From NCBI GenBank assembly GCA_036272915.1, contig DATAXV010000090.1, positions 1-36,580 on the forward strand: a DNA stretch of 36,580 nt, read 5' to 3'. Every line of letters begins with the position of its first letter. Within the stretch, counting starts at the first letter, position 1. Below are positions 10,332 through 17,230 of this stretch, piece by piece. Below the pieces are notes generated by a model. The model saw nothing but the letters and a program-made list of their open reading frames with translations, had not been told where the DNA came from and made no database searches. A program made the translations under genes and the position numbers. The stretch is from DATAXV01 sp036272915. GTDB lineage: Bacteria; Chloroflexota; Dormibacteria; Dormibacterales; Dormibacteraceae.

Positions 10332-11396
10332 ATGGCGCCCGAGCCGCTCGTCGCCGTCGACGCCAGCCCCGCCACCCGCGAGGTCCAGACCGGGACCGAG
10401 CGGTACTGCGCCGAGCTCTGCCGGCGGCTGGCGGCGGCCGCGCCCGACCTGCGCTTCACCTTCTACGCGTCGCGCCCGGCCCCGGCGCCGGGCTTCGATC
10501 CGACCGTGCTCCCGGCGCCCCGCCTCTGGTCGCAGCTTCGGCTCCCGGCCGAGCTCTGGGGGCACCGTCCCGACCTTCTCTTCGTGCCCGCCCACGCCGT
10601 CCCCTACCTGGCGCCGGGCCGCGCCACCACGGTCGTCCACGATCTCGCCTTCGAGCGCTACCCGGAGGCGTACGCTCCCGCCGAGCGAGCCTACCTGCGC
10701 CTGACCACGCGCTGGGCGTGCCGGCGCTGCCGGCTGCTCTGCGCCGTCTCCGAGGCGACCAAGCGGGATCTGGTCGAGCTCTACGGCGTCGATCCCGACC
10801 GCATCACCGTTGTCCACAACGGACTCAGCCCGGTGCCGCCTCCGCCCACCGAGGAGGAGGTCCAGCGCCGGATCGCCGCCCTCGGCGTAGACGGCCCCTA
10901 CTGCCTGCACGTCGGCCGCGTCGAGGCCAAGAAGAACCAGGCGACGGCGCTGGAGGCGGTCTCGCGTCTGCCCGACCTGCTGCTCGTCTCGGCCGGGCCG
11001 ATCCGCGACGAGGAGCTGGCGGGGCGCCTTCGCACCTCTCCCCGCGCCCGGGTGCTGGGCAGGGTCCCCGCCGCCGACCTGGAGGCGCTCTATAAAGGCG
11101 CCCGGGCCCTAATCTTCCCCAGCCTCTACGAGGGCTTCGGGTTCCCCGTGCTGGAGGCACAGCAGCGCGGCCTGCCCGTGGTCACAGCCCGCGTCTCCTC
11201 CCTGCCCGAGGTGGGCGGCGACGCCGCCGAGTACGCCGACGACCCCCTCGACGAAGAGGAGATCGCGGCCGCGCTGGAGCGGGCGCTGAACCGCTCTCGG
11301 GAGCTGGCCGAGCGGGGGTACGCGCACGCCGCCACCTTCTCCTGGGACCGCACCGCGGCCGGGGTCGCCGACCTGCTGCGCCGGGCCCTGGCCTGA
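10332..11396 (+). CDS. GT-B glycosyltransferase (GT4-like), second of two
   Basis: This is a 354-residue GT4-type enzyme from the ATG at 10332. The N-terminal domain has VAVDASPATREVQTGTERY with the glycine loop. The C-terminal domain has YCLHVGRVEAKKNQATALEAV (key part VGRVEAKKN, with the donor-binding Lys) and FPSLYEGFGFPVLEA, a complete E-x7-E motif. It should transfer a sugar from a nucleotide donor with retention of configuration, in the cytoplasm. It is probably co-transcribed and coupled with the preceding glycosyltransferase (2-base gap) and ends 7 bases short of a convergent third one. Acceptor and sugar are unknown. Confidence 0.88.
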   Translation: MAPEPLVAVDASPATREVQTGTERYCAELCRRLAAAAPDLRFTFYASRPAPAPGFDPTVLPAPRLWSQLRLPAELWGHRPDLLFVPAHAVPYLAPGRATTVVHDLAFERYPEAYAPAERAYLRLTTRWACRRCRLLCAVSEATKRDLVELYGVDPDRITVVHNGLSPVPPPPTEEEVQRRIAALGVDGPYCLHVGRVEAKKNQATALEAVSRLPDLLLVSAGPIRDEELAGRLRTSPRARVLGRVPAADLEALYKGARALIFPSLYEGFGFPVLEAQQRGLPVVTARVSSLPEVGGDAAEYADDPLDEEEIAAALERALNRSRELAERGYAHAATFSWDRTAAGVADLLRRALA

Positions 11397-11403
11397 ACGC
11401 TCC

Positions 11404-12486
11404 TCAGCGGCGGGCGATGCCGTCGAGCACCGCCCAGGTCTCCTTCGCCGCCCGCTCCCAGGTCAGCTCCGCCGCCCGCCTGAGGCCCGCCTCCCGCATC
11501 GCCCGGCGCCGCCCGGCGTCCTCGAGGACCGAGCCCAGCGCCTCCGCCCACGCCCAGGCGTCGCCGGGGGAGACCAGCAACCCCGCCCCGGCGACGACCT
11601 CAGGCAGCGAGGACGAGTCCGAGCAGACCACGGGCGTGCCGCAGGCCATCGCCTCCAGCGGGGTGAGGCCGAAGCCCTCGTACCAGGCGGGGTGGGCGAG
11701 GCAGTCGGCCAGGCCGTAGAGCGAGGGCAGGTCCGCGGGCGCCACCTGGCCAAGGAGTCGCAGGCGGTCGCCGGCCGCCTCGAACCGGCCGCGAAGCTCC
11801 TCGGACCGCCAGCCCCAGCCCCCGGCCACGACCAGGGCCGGCGTGCGCCCCATCCGCTCCCAGGCGTCGAGCAGCGTGTGCAGGTTCTTGCGCGGCTCGA
11901 TCGTGCTGAAGAAGAGGATGAAGCGCTCGGGGAGGCCCAGCCGGCGCCGCTCGGCCTCGACCGCCTCGGGAGCCGGAGGGCGGAACTCAGAGCCGGCCCC
12001 GAGGGGGACGACGTGGATCCGCTCGGGAGGCACCGAGAAGAGCTCGCGGGCGTCGTCCGCCGTGTTCCGTGAGACGGCGATGACGGCGTCGGCCCGGCGC
12101 AGCGACCGGGGGACTGCGAGCTTGACGCTGAGCCACTGACCCTCCGGGAACCACTCGGGGTGACGGTAGATGGCGAGGTCGTGGACCGTGATCGCGGCGG
12201 GGCCGCCGGCCCCGCCGAGCGGCAGCTGGCCGGCGCAGCCGAGAAAGGCCGAGGCACGCAGGCGTCGCAGGGCGAGCGGCCAGAGCAGGTGACGGCCGAC
12301 CAGGGGCAGGCGGGGCGTCTGCCGGAGCGCGCCGGGGACGGCGTCCCCTGCCGCCTGCGGCCCGTAGACGACGAATTCGGCGTCGGCCCGGGCCGACGCC
12401 ATCGCGGCCAGGATGTGACGGGTGTAGGTGCCCATCCCGGCCATCGGCCGGGCCAGGCCGGAGCCGTCGACCGCGAGCCGCGTCAC
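11404..12486 (-). CDS. GT-B glycosyltransferase (GT4-like), end of the murA-mreB unit
   Basis: This 360-residue enzyme is close in type to mannosyl- and rhamnosyltransferases of the GT4 family. It shows LAVDGSGLARPMAGMGTYTR at the N-terminus, FFSTIEPRKNLHTLL (donor-binding Lys) and HPAWYEGFGLTPLEAMACGTP with the E-x7-E pair. The ATG at 12486 overlaps the stop of the MreB-like gene by 4 bases (ATGA), so translation is coupled and the enzyme belongs to the DUF4395-thioredoxin-murA-mreB transcript rather than to the convergent glycosyltransferases. That links it to envelope building. Substrates are unknown. Confidence 0.88.
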   Translation of the reverse strand: MTRLAVDGSGLARPMAGMGTYTRHILAAMASARADAEFVVYGPQAAGDAVPGALRQTPRLPLVGRHLLWPLALRRLRASAFLGCAGQLPLGGAGGPAAITVHDLAIYRHPEWFPEGQWLSVKLAVPRSLRRADAVIAVSRNTADDARELFSVPPERIHVVPLGAGSEFRPPAPEAVEAERRRLGLPERFILFFSTIEPRKNLHTLLDAWERMGRTPALVVAGGWGWRSEELRGRFEAAGDRLRLLGQVAPADLPSLYGLADCLAHPAWYEGFGLTPLEAMACGTPVVCSDSSSLPEVVAGAGLLVSPGDAWAWAEALGSVLEDAGRRRAMREAGLRRAAELTWERAAKETWAVLDGIARR

Positions 12487-13472
12487 CGGAGGTAGAGCTG
12501 GCCGCGCCGGACCACCTCGAAGCGGTCGAGGGCGAGGCCGGCGCCGCGGACCACGGCGTCGGCGGGTTCGTCGGCGCGGCGCAACCGGAGCCCGGTGCGG
12601 AGGGCCAGGCCCCTGACCATGCCCGGCATCAGCGCGCCGCCGCCGGTGAGCATCACGCCGCCTCGCTGGACCATGCCGGCGACCTCCTGGCCGCCATCGC
12701 CGACGAGCCCGGCCAGGGCCTGGGCGATCGTCCCCAGCGGCCTCTCGAGCGCCTCGCGGACCTCGTCGCCGTCGACCTCCACCCTGAGCGGGGAACCCTC
12801 GGCATCGGTGCCGGTGAGGACCCGTCGGCCGGTCTCGGGGAGGACGCCGATGACGCGCTTCAGCTCGTGGATCACGCTCCCCTCGAGGCGCAGCCCGTGG
12901 CGTTCCTCGAGCATCGCCTCCAGCGCCGCGTCGAAAGCGGCGCCGCCGGCGTCCAGCGTTCGCGAGGTCATGATCCCGGAGCCGGCGATGACCGCCATCT
13001 CCGTCCGCGCCGCCCCGATCTCGACGACGCAGCCGCTGTAGGGCTCGCCGATCTTCAGCCCGGCTCCGATCGCGGCCGCCAGGGGCAGGTCGATCAGCCA
13101 GGCCTGTCCGGCGCCGGCGCCGATCGCGGCCTGGGTCAGGCGGCGCCTGATGGCGCCCGGCGCGGTCGAGGGGAGCGCCATCATCACCTCGGGGCGGAAG
13201 GGCCGGAGCACGCCCGGCACCCGGCCGATGAGGACCGGCAGCATGGCCGCCATCACGTTCACGTCGAGCTCACCACCGTCGGTCACCGGGCGAGCCCGCT
13301 GGCGCCCGTCCGCGGTGGACCCGCGCAGCGCCTCGTGGCCGAGCGCGACGACACGCTGCTGAACCCCGGTCCGCAGCACCACCGACGGCTCGCGCAGGGT
13401 GACTCCGTGACCCTTGACCCACATCCGCACGGTGCGGGAGCCGATGTCGATGCCGATCTTTCGCGACCACAC
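12483..13472 (-). CDS. Divergent MreB-like actin homologue
   Basis: This is a 329-residue actin-fold protein. The phosphate-1 loop is IGIDIGSRTVRMWVKG and is followed by REPSVVLR, matching the MreB pattern (nEPSVVA). The adenosine region VMLTGGGALMPGM is good. The phosphate-2 loop reads VVEIGAARTEMAVI where MreB usually has VVDIGGGTTEVAVI: Asp has become Glu and GGGT has become GAAR. This may weaken nucleotide hydrolysis. MreB filaments guide cell-wall synthesis under the membrane in rod cells; here the gene follows murA by 56 bases. It could be a true MreB or a filament-less relative, so I leave the symbol empty. Confidence 0.8.
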   Translation of the reverse strand: MWSRKIGIDIGSRTVRMWVKGHGVTLREPSVVLRTGVQQRVVALGHEALRGSTADGRQRARPVTDGGELDVNVMAAMLPVLIGRVPGVLRPFRPEVMMALPSTAPGAIRRRLTQAAIGAGAGQAWLIDLPLAAAIGAGLKIGEPYSGCVVEIGAARTEMAVIAGSGIMTSRTLDAGGAAFDAALEAMLEERHGLRLEGSVIHELKRVIGVLPETGRRVLTGTDAEGSPLRVEVDGDEVREALERPLGTIAQALAGLVGDGGQEVAGMVQRGGVMLTGGGALMPGMVRGLALRTGLRLRRADEPADAVVRGAGLALDRFEVVRRGQLYLR

Positions 13473-13528
13473 GGCGTCCCGGCGCCTTCAGGTCATGTCC
13501 GGGGCCGCGCCGAGGGACCCCACCGACA

Positions 13529-14803
13529 TCAGCCCTGGCCCGACTCCACGCGAGCGCCGAGAGCGGTGAGCTTGCCGACCAGATCATCGTAGCCACGTCC
13601 CAGGTGCCAGGGATCATGCAGCTCGGTTCGGCCCTCCGCGCAGAGCGCGGCGATGACCAGTGCGGCGGCGGAGCGGATGTCGCTGGCCCGCACCGAGGCG
13701 CCGTGCAGCCGGGAGGGGCCCCGGACCAGGGCGTCGCGGCCACTGACCTCGATGTCGGCGCCCATCCGGATGAGCTCAGGCACGTGCTGGAACCGGTTCT
13801 CGTAGAGCCACTCCTGGACCATGGAGACGCCCTCGGCCTGGGTGACCAGGGCCAGGAACTGCGCCTGCAGGTCGGTCGGGAACCCGGGATGGACCCAGGT
13901 CACCATGTCGACCGGGCGGAGCGGTCGCTCAGGGTCGCGACGGACCCGGATCGTATCCTCGCCGATCTCGATCTCAACCCCGGCCTGCTCCAGCTTCATC
14001 ATCGGGTGGGCCAGGTCCCTGGCCGGACCGAACTCGAGCAGGACGTCGCCGCCGGCCGCGGCGACGGCACACGCGTAGGTCCCCGCCTCCAGGTAGTCGG
14101 CGATGACGCTGTGGCTGCAGCCGCCCAGCTCCGGGACGCCGTCGATCACGACGCGCTCGGTGCCGGCGCCCTCGACCCCGGCCCCCATTCCCCGGAGCAG
14201 CCGGGCGAGGTCCTGGACGTGGGGCTCGCGGGCGGCGTTGAGGATCTCGGTCCGGCCCCGCGCGGTCACCGCCGCCAGCATCAGGTTCTCGGTGCCGGTC
14301 ACGCTGGGGATGTCGAGCACGATGCGGGCGCCGTGGAGGCCCTGCGGCGCGGTCGCGACCAGGGCCTCGGGCAGCTCCTCGATGACAGCGCCCATCGCTC
14401 TCAGCCCGCGCAGGTGCTCGCCGACCCGGCGGGCGCCGATCGCATCGCCGCCGGTGGTGGGCAGGCGCACCCTTCCCAGCCGCCCGAGCAGGGCGCCGAG
14501 GAGGACGATGGAGGCCCGCATGCGGCGGGCCAGGTCGGGCGCGATCTCACCGCTCGGGGAGGCGGAGCTGACCACCGTCTCCTCACCCTCGACCTCGACG
14601 GTACCGCCTAGGGAGCGGATGATCTCGACCATCAGCCGGGTGTCGGCGAGGTCGGGCAGGTTGGAGAGGCGCACCGCCTCCGAGCTGAGCAGACAGGCCG
14701 CCAGCTCAGGAAGAGAGGCGTTCTTGGAGCCGCTTACGCGGAGACGACCCGAGAGTCGGGTTCCACCCTCGACCACCAACACCTGTTCAAGCGCGAGCAC
14801 CAC
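13529..14803 (-). CDS. murA: UDP-N-acetylglucosamine 1-carboxyvinyltransferase, Cys-to-Asp type
   Basis: This 424-residue enzyme moves enolpyruvate from PEP to UDP-GlcNAc, the first committed step of peptidoglycan synthesis. It has the EPSP-synthase fold signs: SGSKNAS (24-30, substrate-binding Lys-Asn), RMRASIVLLGALLGR, EAGTYACA and DIRSAAALVIAAL near the end. The active-site loop reads TTGGDAIGARRVGEHL, so the residue equal to E. coli Cys115 is Asp120. Family knowledge: MurA with Asp here, as in mycobacteria and chlamydiae, is active and not alkylated by fosfomycin. The start is one of tandem GTG codons (14803 or 14800). It follows the thioredoxin-like gene by 6 bases. Confidence 0.95.
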   Translation of the reverse strand: MVLALEQVLVVEGGTRLSGRLRVSGSKNASLPELAACLLSSEAVRLSNLPDLADTRLMVEIIRSLGGTVEVEGEETVVSSASPSGEIAPDLARRMRASIVLLGALLGRLGRVRLPTTGGDAIGARRVGEHLRGLRAMGAVIEELPEALVATAPQGLHGARIVLDIPSVTGTENLMLAAVTARGRTEILNAAREPHVQDLARLLRGMGAGVEGAGTERVVIDGVPELGGCSHSVIADYLEAGTYACAVAAAGGDVLLEFGPARDLAHPMMKLEQAGVEIEIGEDTIRVRRDPERPLRPVDMVTWVHPGFPTDLQAQFLALVTQAEGVSMVQEWLYENRFQHVPELIRMGADIEVSGRDALVRGPSRLHGASVRASDIRSAAALVIAALCAEGRTELHDPWHLGRGYDDLVGKLTALGARVESGQG

Positions 14804-14809
14804 AGCATG

Positions 14810-15235
14810 CTAACGGGTGGCGGGCAGCGCTGTCGGCTCCCCGGCCAGGATCTGCGTGCGGAGCCTCGGGAGGTCGGCGAGACCGTGGTTGACGGCGCGA
14901 ACCCGGCCCACCGGATCGAGGACGAGCGTGCTCGGGACCGTCATCACGCCGAAGCGCCTGGCCACCGCCGGCCGCTCCGCCGCATCCACATGGAGGACGC
15001 GCGCGTTGGCCAGCTGATCCAGGATCCGGTCCTGCACGCGGCACTCGCCGCAGAAGGCGGTGGAGAAGGAGACCACGCCCCACCTCCCGTCGGCCTCGGC
15101 GTCCAGCTCCGACCAGACCGTCTCCGCCGGCACCTCGCCGAGCTCGGCCTCGCGGTGCCCCGCCCACCACCGGACGGCGATCACACCCGCGGCCACGAGC
15201 GCGGCCAGCACAGCGAGCACGATCAGCCTCTCCAT
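14810..15235 (-). CDS. Membrane-anchored thioredoxin-like protein
   Basis: This 141-residue protein has an N-terminal membrane helix (about 3-24) and a thioredoxin fold with FSTAFCGECRVQD (CGEC at 62-65) and the cis-Pro segment MTVPSTLVLD. It probably works in thiol-disulphide exchange outside the membrane, as the anchor and domain order suggest. The ATG at 15235 is preferred over an upstream GTG because it begins just before the helix. The stop of the DUF4395 gene lies 7 bases upstream. A thioredoxin next to DUF4395 is a recurring pair in Gram-positive-type genomes as I remember it, and both proteins have a CxxC. Confidence 0.82.
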   Translation of the reverse strand: MERLIVLAVLAALVAAGVIAVRWWAGHREAELGEVPAETVWSELDAEADGRWGVVSFSTAFCGECRVQDRILDQLANARVLHVDAAERPAVARRFGVMTVPSTLVLDPVGRVRAVNHGLADLPRLRTQILAGEPTALPATR

Positions 15236-15242
15236 GGATCCC

Positions 15243-15707
15243 CTACTGGTGGCGGAGGGCGGCGGGGAGCAGCCCCCGGCGCTCCAGGTGGAGGAACACA
15301 AAGCACAGCGCGCAGAAGTCGAACGAGGCGTCGAGCACGATCATCACCGTCACCAGCAGCGCGATCACCCAGCCGGCGATGCCGGCGCCGAGCGCGATCA
15401 GGGCCGCCGCCAGGAGCCAGGCGACGCCGCCCATGATGCGGGCCACCCGGCGCGTCTCGTGGTCCTCGACGCGGTCCCGGCGCTTGACCAGACCGCGCGG
15501 CTCCGCCACCCGCCAGATGAACTGGCGCACGACGTCCGCGGGCCACCAGAAGCGGCCGGCGAGCATGATCAGCCCGGCCACGCCGACCAGGGCGACACCG
15601 ATCCAGTCGGTGACCAGGCCCCCGAGCACGAAGCCCAGCAGCACCAGCACGGCCATCGTCGCCTGGTGCCCCTTGCGGGCCGTCACATCGTAGGTTTGCG
15701 CGGACAT
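15243..15707 (-). CDS. DUF4395 membrane protein with CxxC
   Basis: This 154-residue protein has about four membrane helices in two hairpins (about 18-50 and 92-126, then the last segment) and a conserved-looking FDFCALCFVFLHLERRGLLP near the C-terminus, with CxxC at 132-135. The pattern fits the DUF4395 family, whose role is not established. Together with the thioredoxin-like protein encoded right after it, it could pass electrons across the membrane, as DsbB- or CcdA-like proteins do; that is inference. An inverted repeat with arms GAACAAC/GTTGTTC lies just upstream of its ATG. Confidence 0.78.
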   Translation of the reverse strand: MSAQTYDVTARKGHQATMAVLVLLGFVLGGLVTDWIGVALVGVAGLIMLAGRFWWPADVVRQFIWRVAEPRGLVKRRDRVEDHETRRVARIMGGVAWLLAAALIALGAGIAGWVIALLVTVMIVLDASFDFCALCFVFLHLERRGLLPAALRHQ

Positions 15708-15715
15708 CTCGGTAC

Positions 15716-15744
15716 GAACAACATAACGAGTTGCGCGGTTGTTC
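15716..15744. promoter_or_regulatory. Inverted repeat upstream of the DUF4395-thioredoxin-murA unit
   Basis: Perfect 7-base arms GAACAAC (15716-15722) and GTTGTTC (15738-15744) are 15 bases apart, centred 23 bases before the DUF4395 ATG in an AT-richer patch. It could be an operator for a dimeric regulator. No promoter boxes can be assigned with confidence. Confidence 0.35.
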
Positions 15745-15821
15745 CACCCATTCCGGCCGGGACCCCGTCCCGCTCCCCGCCCTCAACCCAGAGCACCGTG
15801 CATCGGGTCTTGGACCTGCCC

Positions 15822-15868
15822 GGGCCGGGGGCCGGCGCCCCCCGGTGGTCGGACCACCGCCCCGGCCC
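15822..15868. repeat. Nested GC-rich inverted repeats upstream of the deacetylase gene
   Basis: Outer arms GGGCCGGGG (15822-15830) and CCCCGGCCC (15860-15868) are perfect complements. Inside lie GGTGGTC/GACCACC (15844-15858) and an alternative GGGGGC/GCCCCC pair. The element stands between two divergent genes, 47 bases before the ATG at 15915, so termination is unlikely; it would fold strongly in the deacetylase leader RNA. Confidence 0.5.
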
Positions 15869-15914
15869 AAGCCGCGACGTGACGGAGCGGCTCCAACGTT
15901 GTACCGTCCCAACC

Positions 15915-16793
15915 ATGTCCCGCCTCGCCAACCACGTCCTCGGCTACCCGGACGACGCGCGGCTGCTCATCATCAACGCCGACGACTTCGGCATCGCCGG
16001 CTGGGCCAACGAGGCGACGCTGCGGGCGATCACCGAGGGCGTCGTCCGCTCCGCCAGCCTGATGGCACCGATGCCGGCCGCCGGGGAGGCGATGCGGATC
16101 CTTCGCGACCACCCCGATCTGCCCTTCGGCGTCCATCTGACCGTGCTCTGCGACATGCCGGGCCAGGCGTGGAGCCCTCTGGCCGCCGACGGCACCGTCC
16201 CCTCGATGGTCGACGAGTCGGGTCACCTCTACGGCCTGGAGCGGCTGCCCGAGTTCCTGGAGCGGGTCTCGGTCGAGGACCTCGAGATCGAGTTCCGGGC
16301 TCAGATCGAGGCCGTCATCGCCGCCGGGCTCGGCCCCACGCATCTGGACTGGCACTGCCTGCACAACGGGGGCAGGCCCGACATCCTGGAGATGACCGCC
16401 CGGCTGGCCACGGAGTACGGCCTGGCCCTGCGGGTCACCGACCCGGCCCAGGTCGAGCGGCTGCGCCGCCGAGGCCTGCCCACCGACGACCACGACCTGA
16501 TGGACAGCTTCGACGTCGACCCCGGTGCCAAGCCCGCCTCCTACCTGCGGATGCTTCGTGAGCTGCCGGTCGGCCTGACCGAGTGGGCGGTGCACCCGGG
16601 CATCGACGGAGCCGAGCTGCGGGCCACCGAGCCCGACGGCTGGCAGGTCCGCCACACCGACTACGAGTTCCTGGTCTCGGCCGAGGCGGCGAACACGATC
16701 CGTCAGGAGGGGATCGAACTCCTCAGCTACGAACCGCTCCAGGCGATCTGGGCGGACGGGGGCGTGGCCCCGTCCCGAGTCAGCGGAGGCTGA
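15915..16793 (+). CDS. YdjC/ChbG-like carbohydrate deacetylase
   Basis: This 292-residue protein shows the metal-dependent deacetylase motifs of the ChbG/HpnK family: NADDFG (21-26), FGVHLTV with His74, THLDWHCLHN with His143, His147 and His150, and EWAVHPG near the end. Family members remove acetyl groups from N-acetylated sugars such as chitooligosaccharides or lipid-linked GlcNAc. There is no signal peptide, so it is probably cytoplasmic. The ATG at 15915 is chosen; the frame is open far upstream, but that part is antisense to the DUF4395 and thioredoxin genes. It is divergent from those genes and convergent with atpC. With WecA and WecG in the window, a lipid-linked sugar substrate is a reasonable guess. 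Confidence 0.85.
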   Translation: MSRLANHVLGYPDDARLLIINADDFGIAGWANEATLRAITEGVVRSASLMAPMPAAGEAMRILRDHPDLPFGVHLTVLCDMPGQAWSPLAADGTVPSMVDESGHLYGLERLPEFLERVSVEDLEIEFRAQIEAVIAAGLGPTHLDWHCLHNGGRPDILEMTARLATEYGLALRVTDPAQVERLRRRGLPTDDHDLMDSFDVDPGAKPASYLRMLRELPVGLTEWAVHPGIDGAELRATEPDGWQVRHTDYEFLVSAEAANTIRQEGIELLSYEPLQAIWADGGVAPSRVSGG

Positions 16794-16799
16794 ACCGGC

Positions 16800-17228
16800 T
16801 CAGCTGCTGCCGTGCCGGCGCTCGCGGATCAGGCGCACGCGGGCCTCGGCGACGGCCAGGAGCGCCTGCATCTCCTTCTCCTCGGTCTCGTTGAGGTCGC
16901 CGCTCAGCCGCTCCTGGGCGTGCCGCCGAGCTTCCTCGGCCGCCTCGGCGCTGATCTCGTCGACGCGCTCGGCGACGTCGGCGAGCACCGTCACCCGGTC
17001 GGGCAGGATCTCGATGAAGCCGCCCCCGACGAAGAGCTCGGTCTCCTCGGAGCCGTTGCGGATCAGCATCGGCCCCGGCTTGAGGGTGGTCATCAGGGGT
17101 TCGTGTCGGGGCAGGATGCCCATCTCTCCGTCTATGCCCCTGACGATCAGGAAGGGACGGCCGTTGCCGTCCACTTCCTGGTCGAAGAGCGATCCCTCGA
17201 CGCTGACCACACGGAGCGGCACGCCCAC
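16800..17228 (-). CDS. atpC: ATP synthase epsilon subunit (F1)
   Basis: This 142-residue protein has the N-terminal beta-sandwich of epsilon, with EMGILPRHEPLMTTLKPGPM and FVGGGFIEILPDRVTVLAD, and a C-terminal helical hairpin (about 88-138). It belongs to the central stalk and can inhibit ATP hydrolysis. It follows atpD by 2 bases, from a GTG start, so translation is coupled. It is the last gene of the ATP synthase operon; the deacetylase gene converges 6 bases beyond it. No terminator hairpin fits in that gap. Confidence 0.95.
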   Translation of the reverse strand: MGVPLRVVSVEGSLFDQEVDGNGRPFLIVRGIDGEMGILPRHEPLMTTLKPGPMLIRNGSEETELFVGGGFIEILPDRVTVLADVAERVDEISAEAAEEARRHAQERLSGDLNETEEKEMQALLAVAEARVRLIRERRHGSS

Positions 17229-17230
17229 GG

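Noticed and set aside
11397..11403. Terminator between convergent glycosyltransferase genes
   Set aside because: Only 7 bases lie between the stops, and no stem with a T-run is visible on either side.
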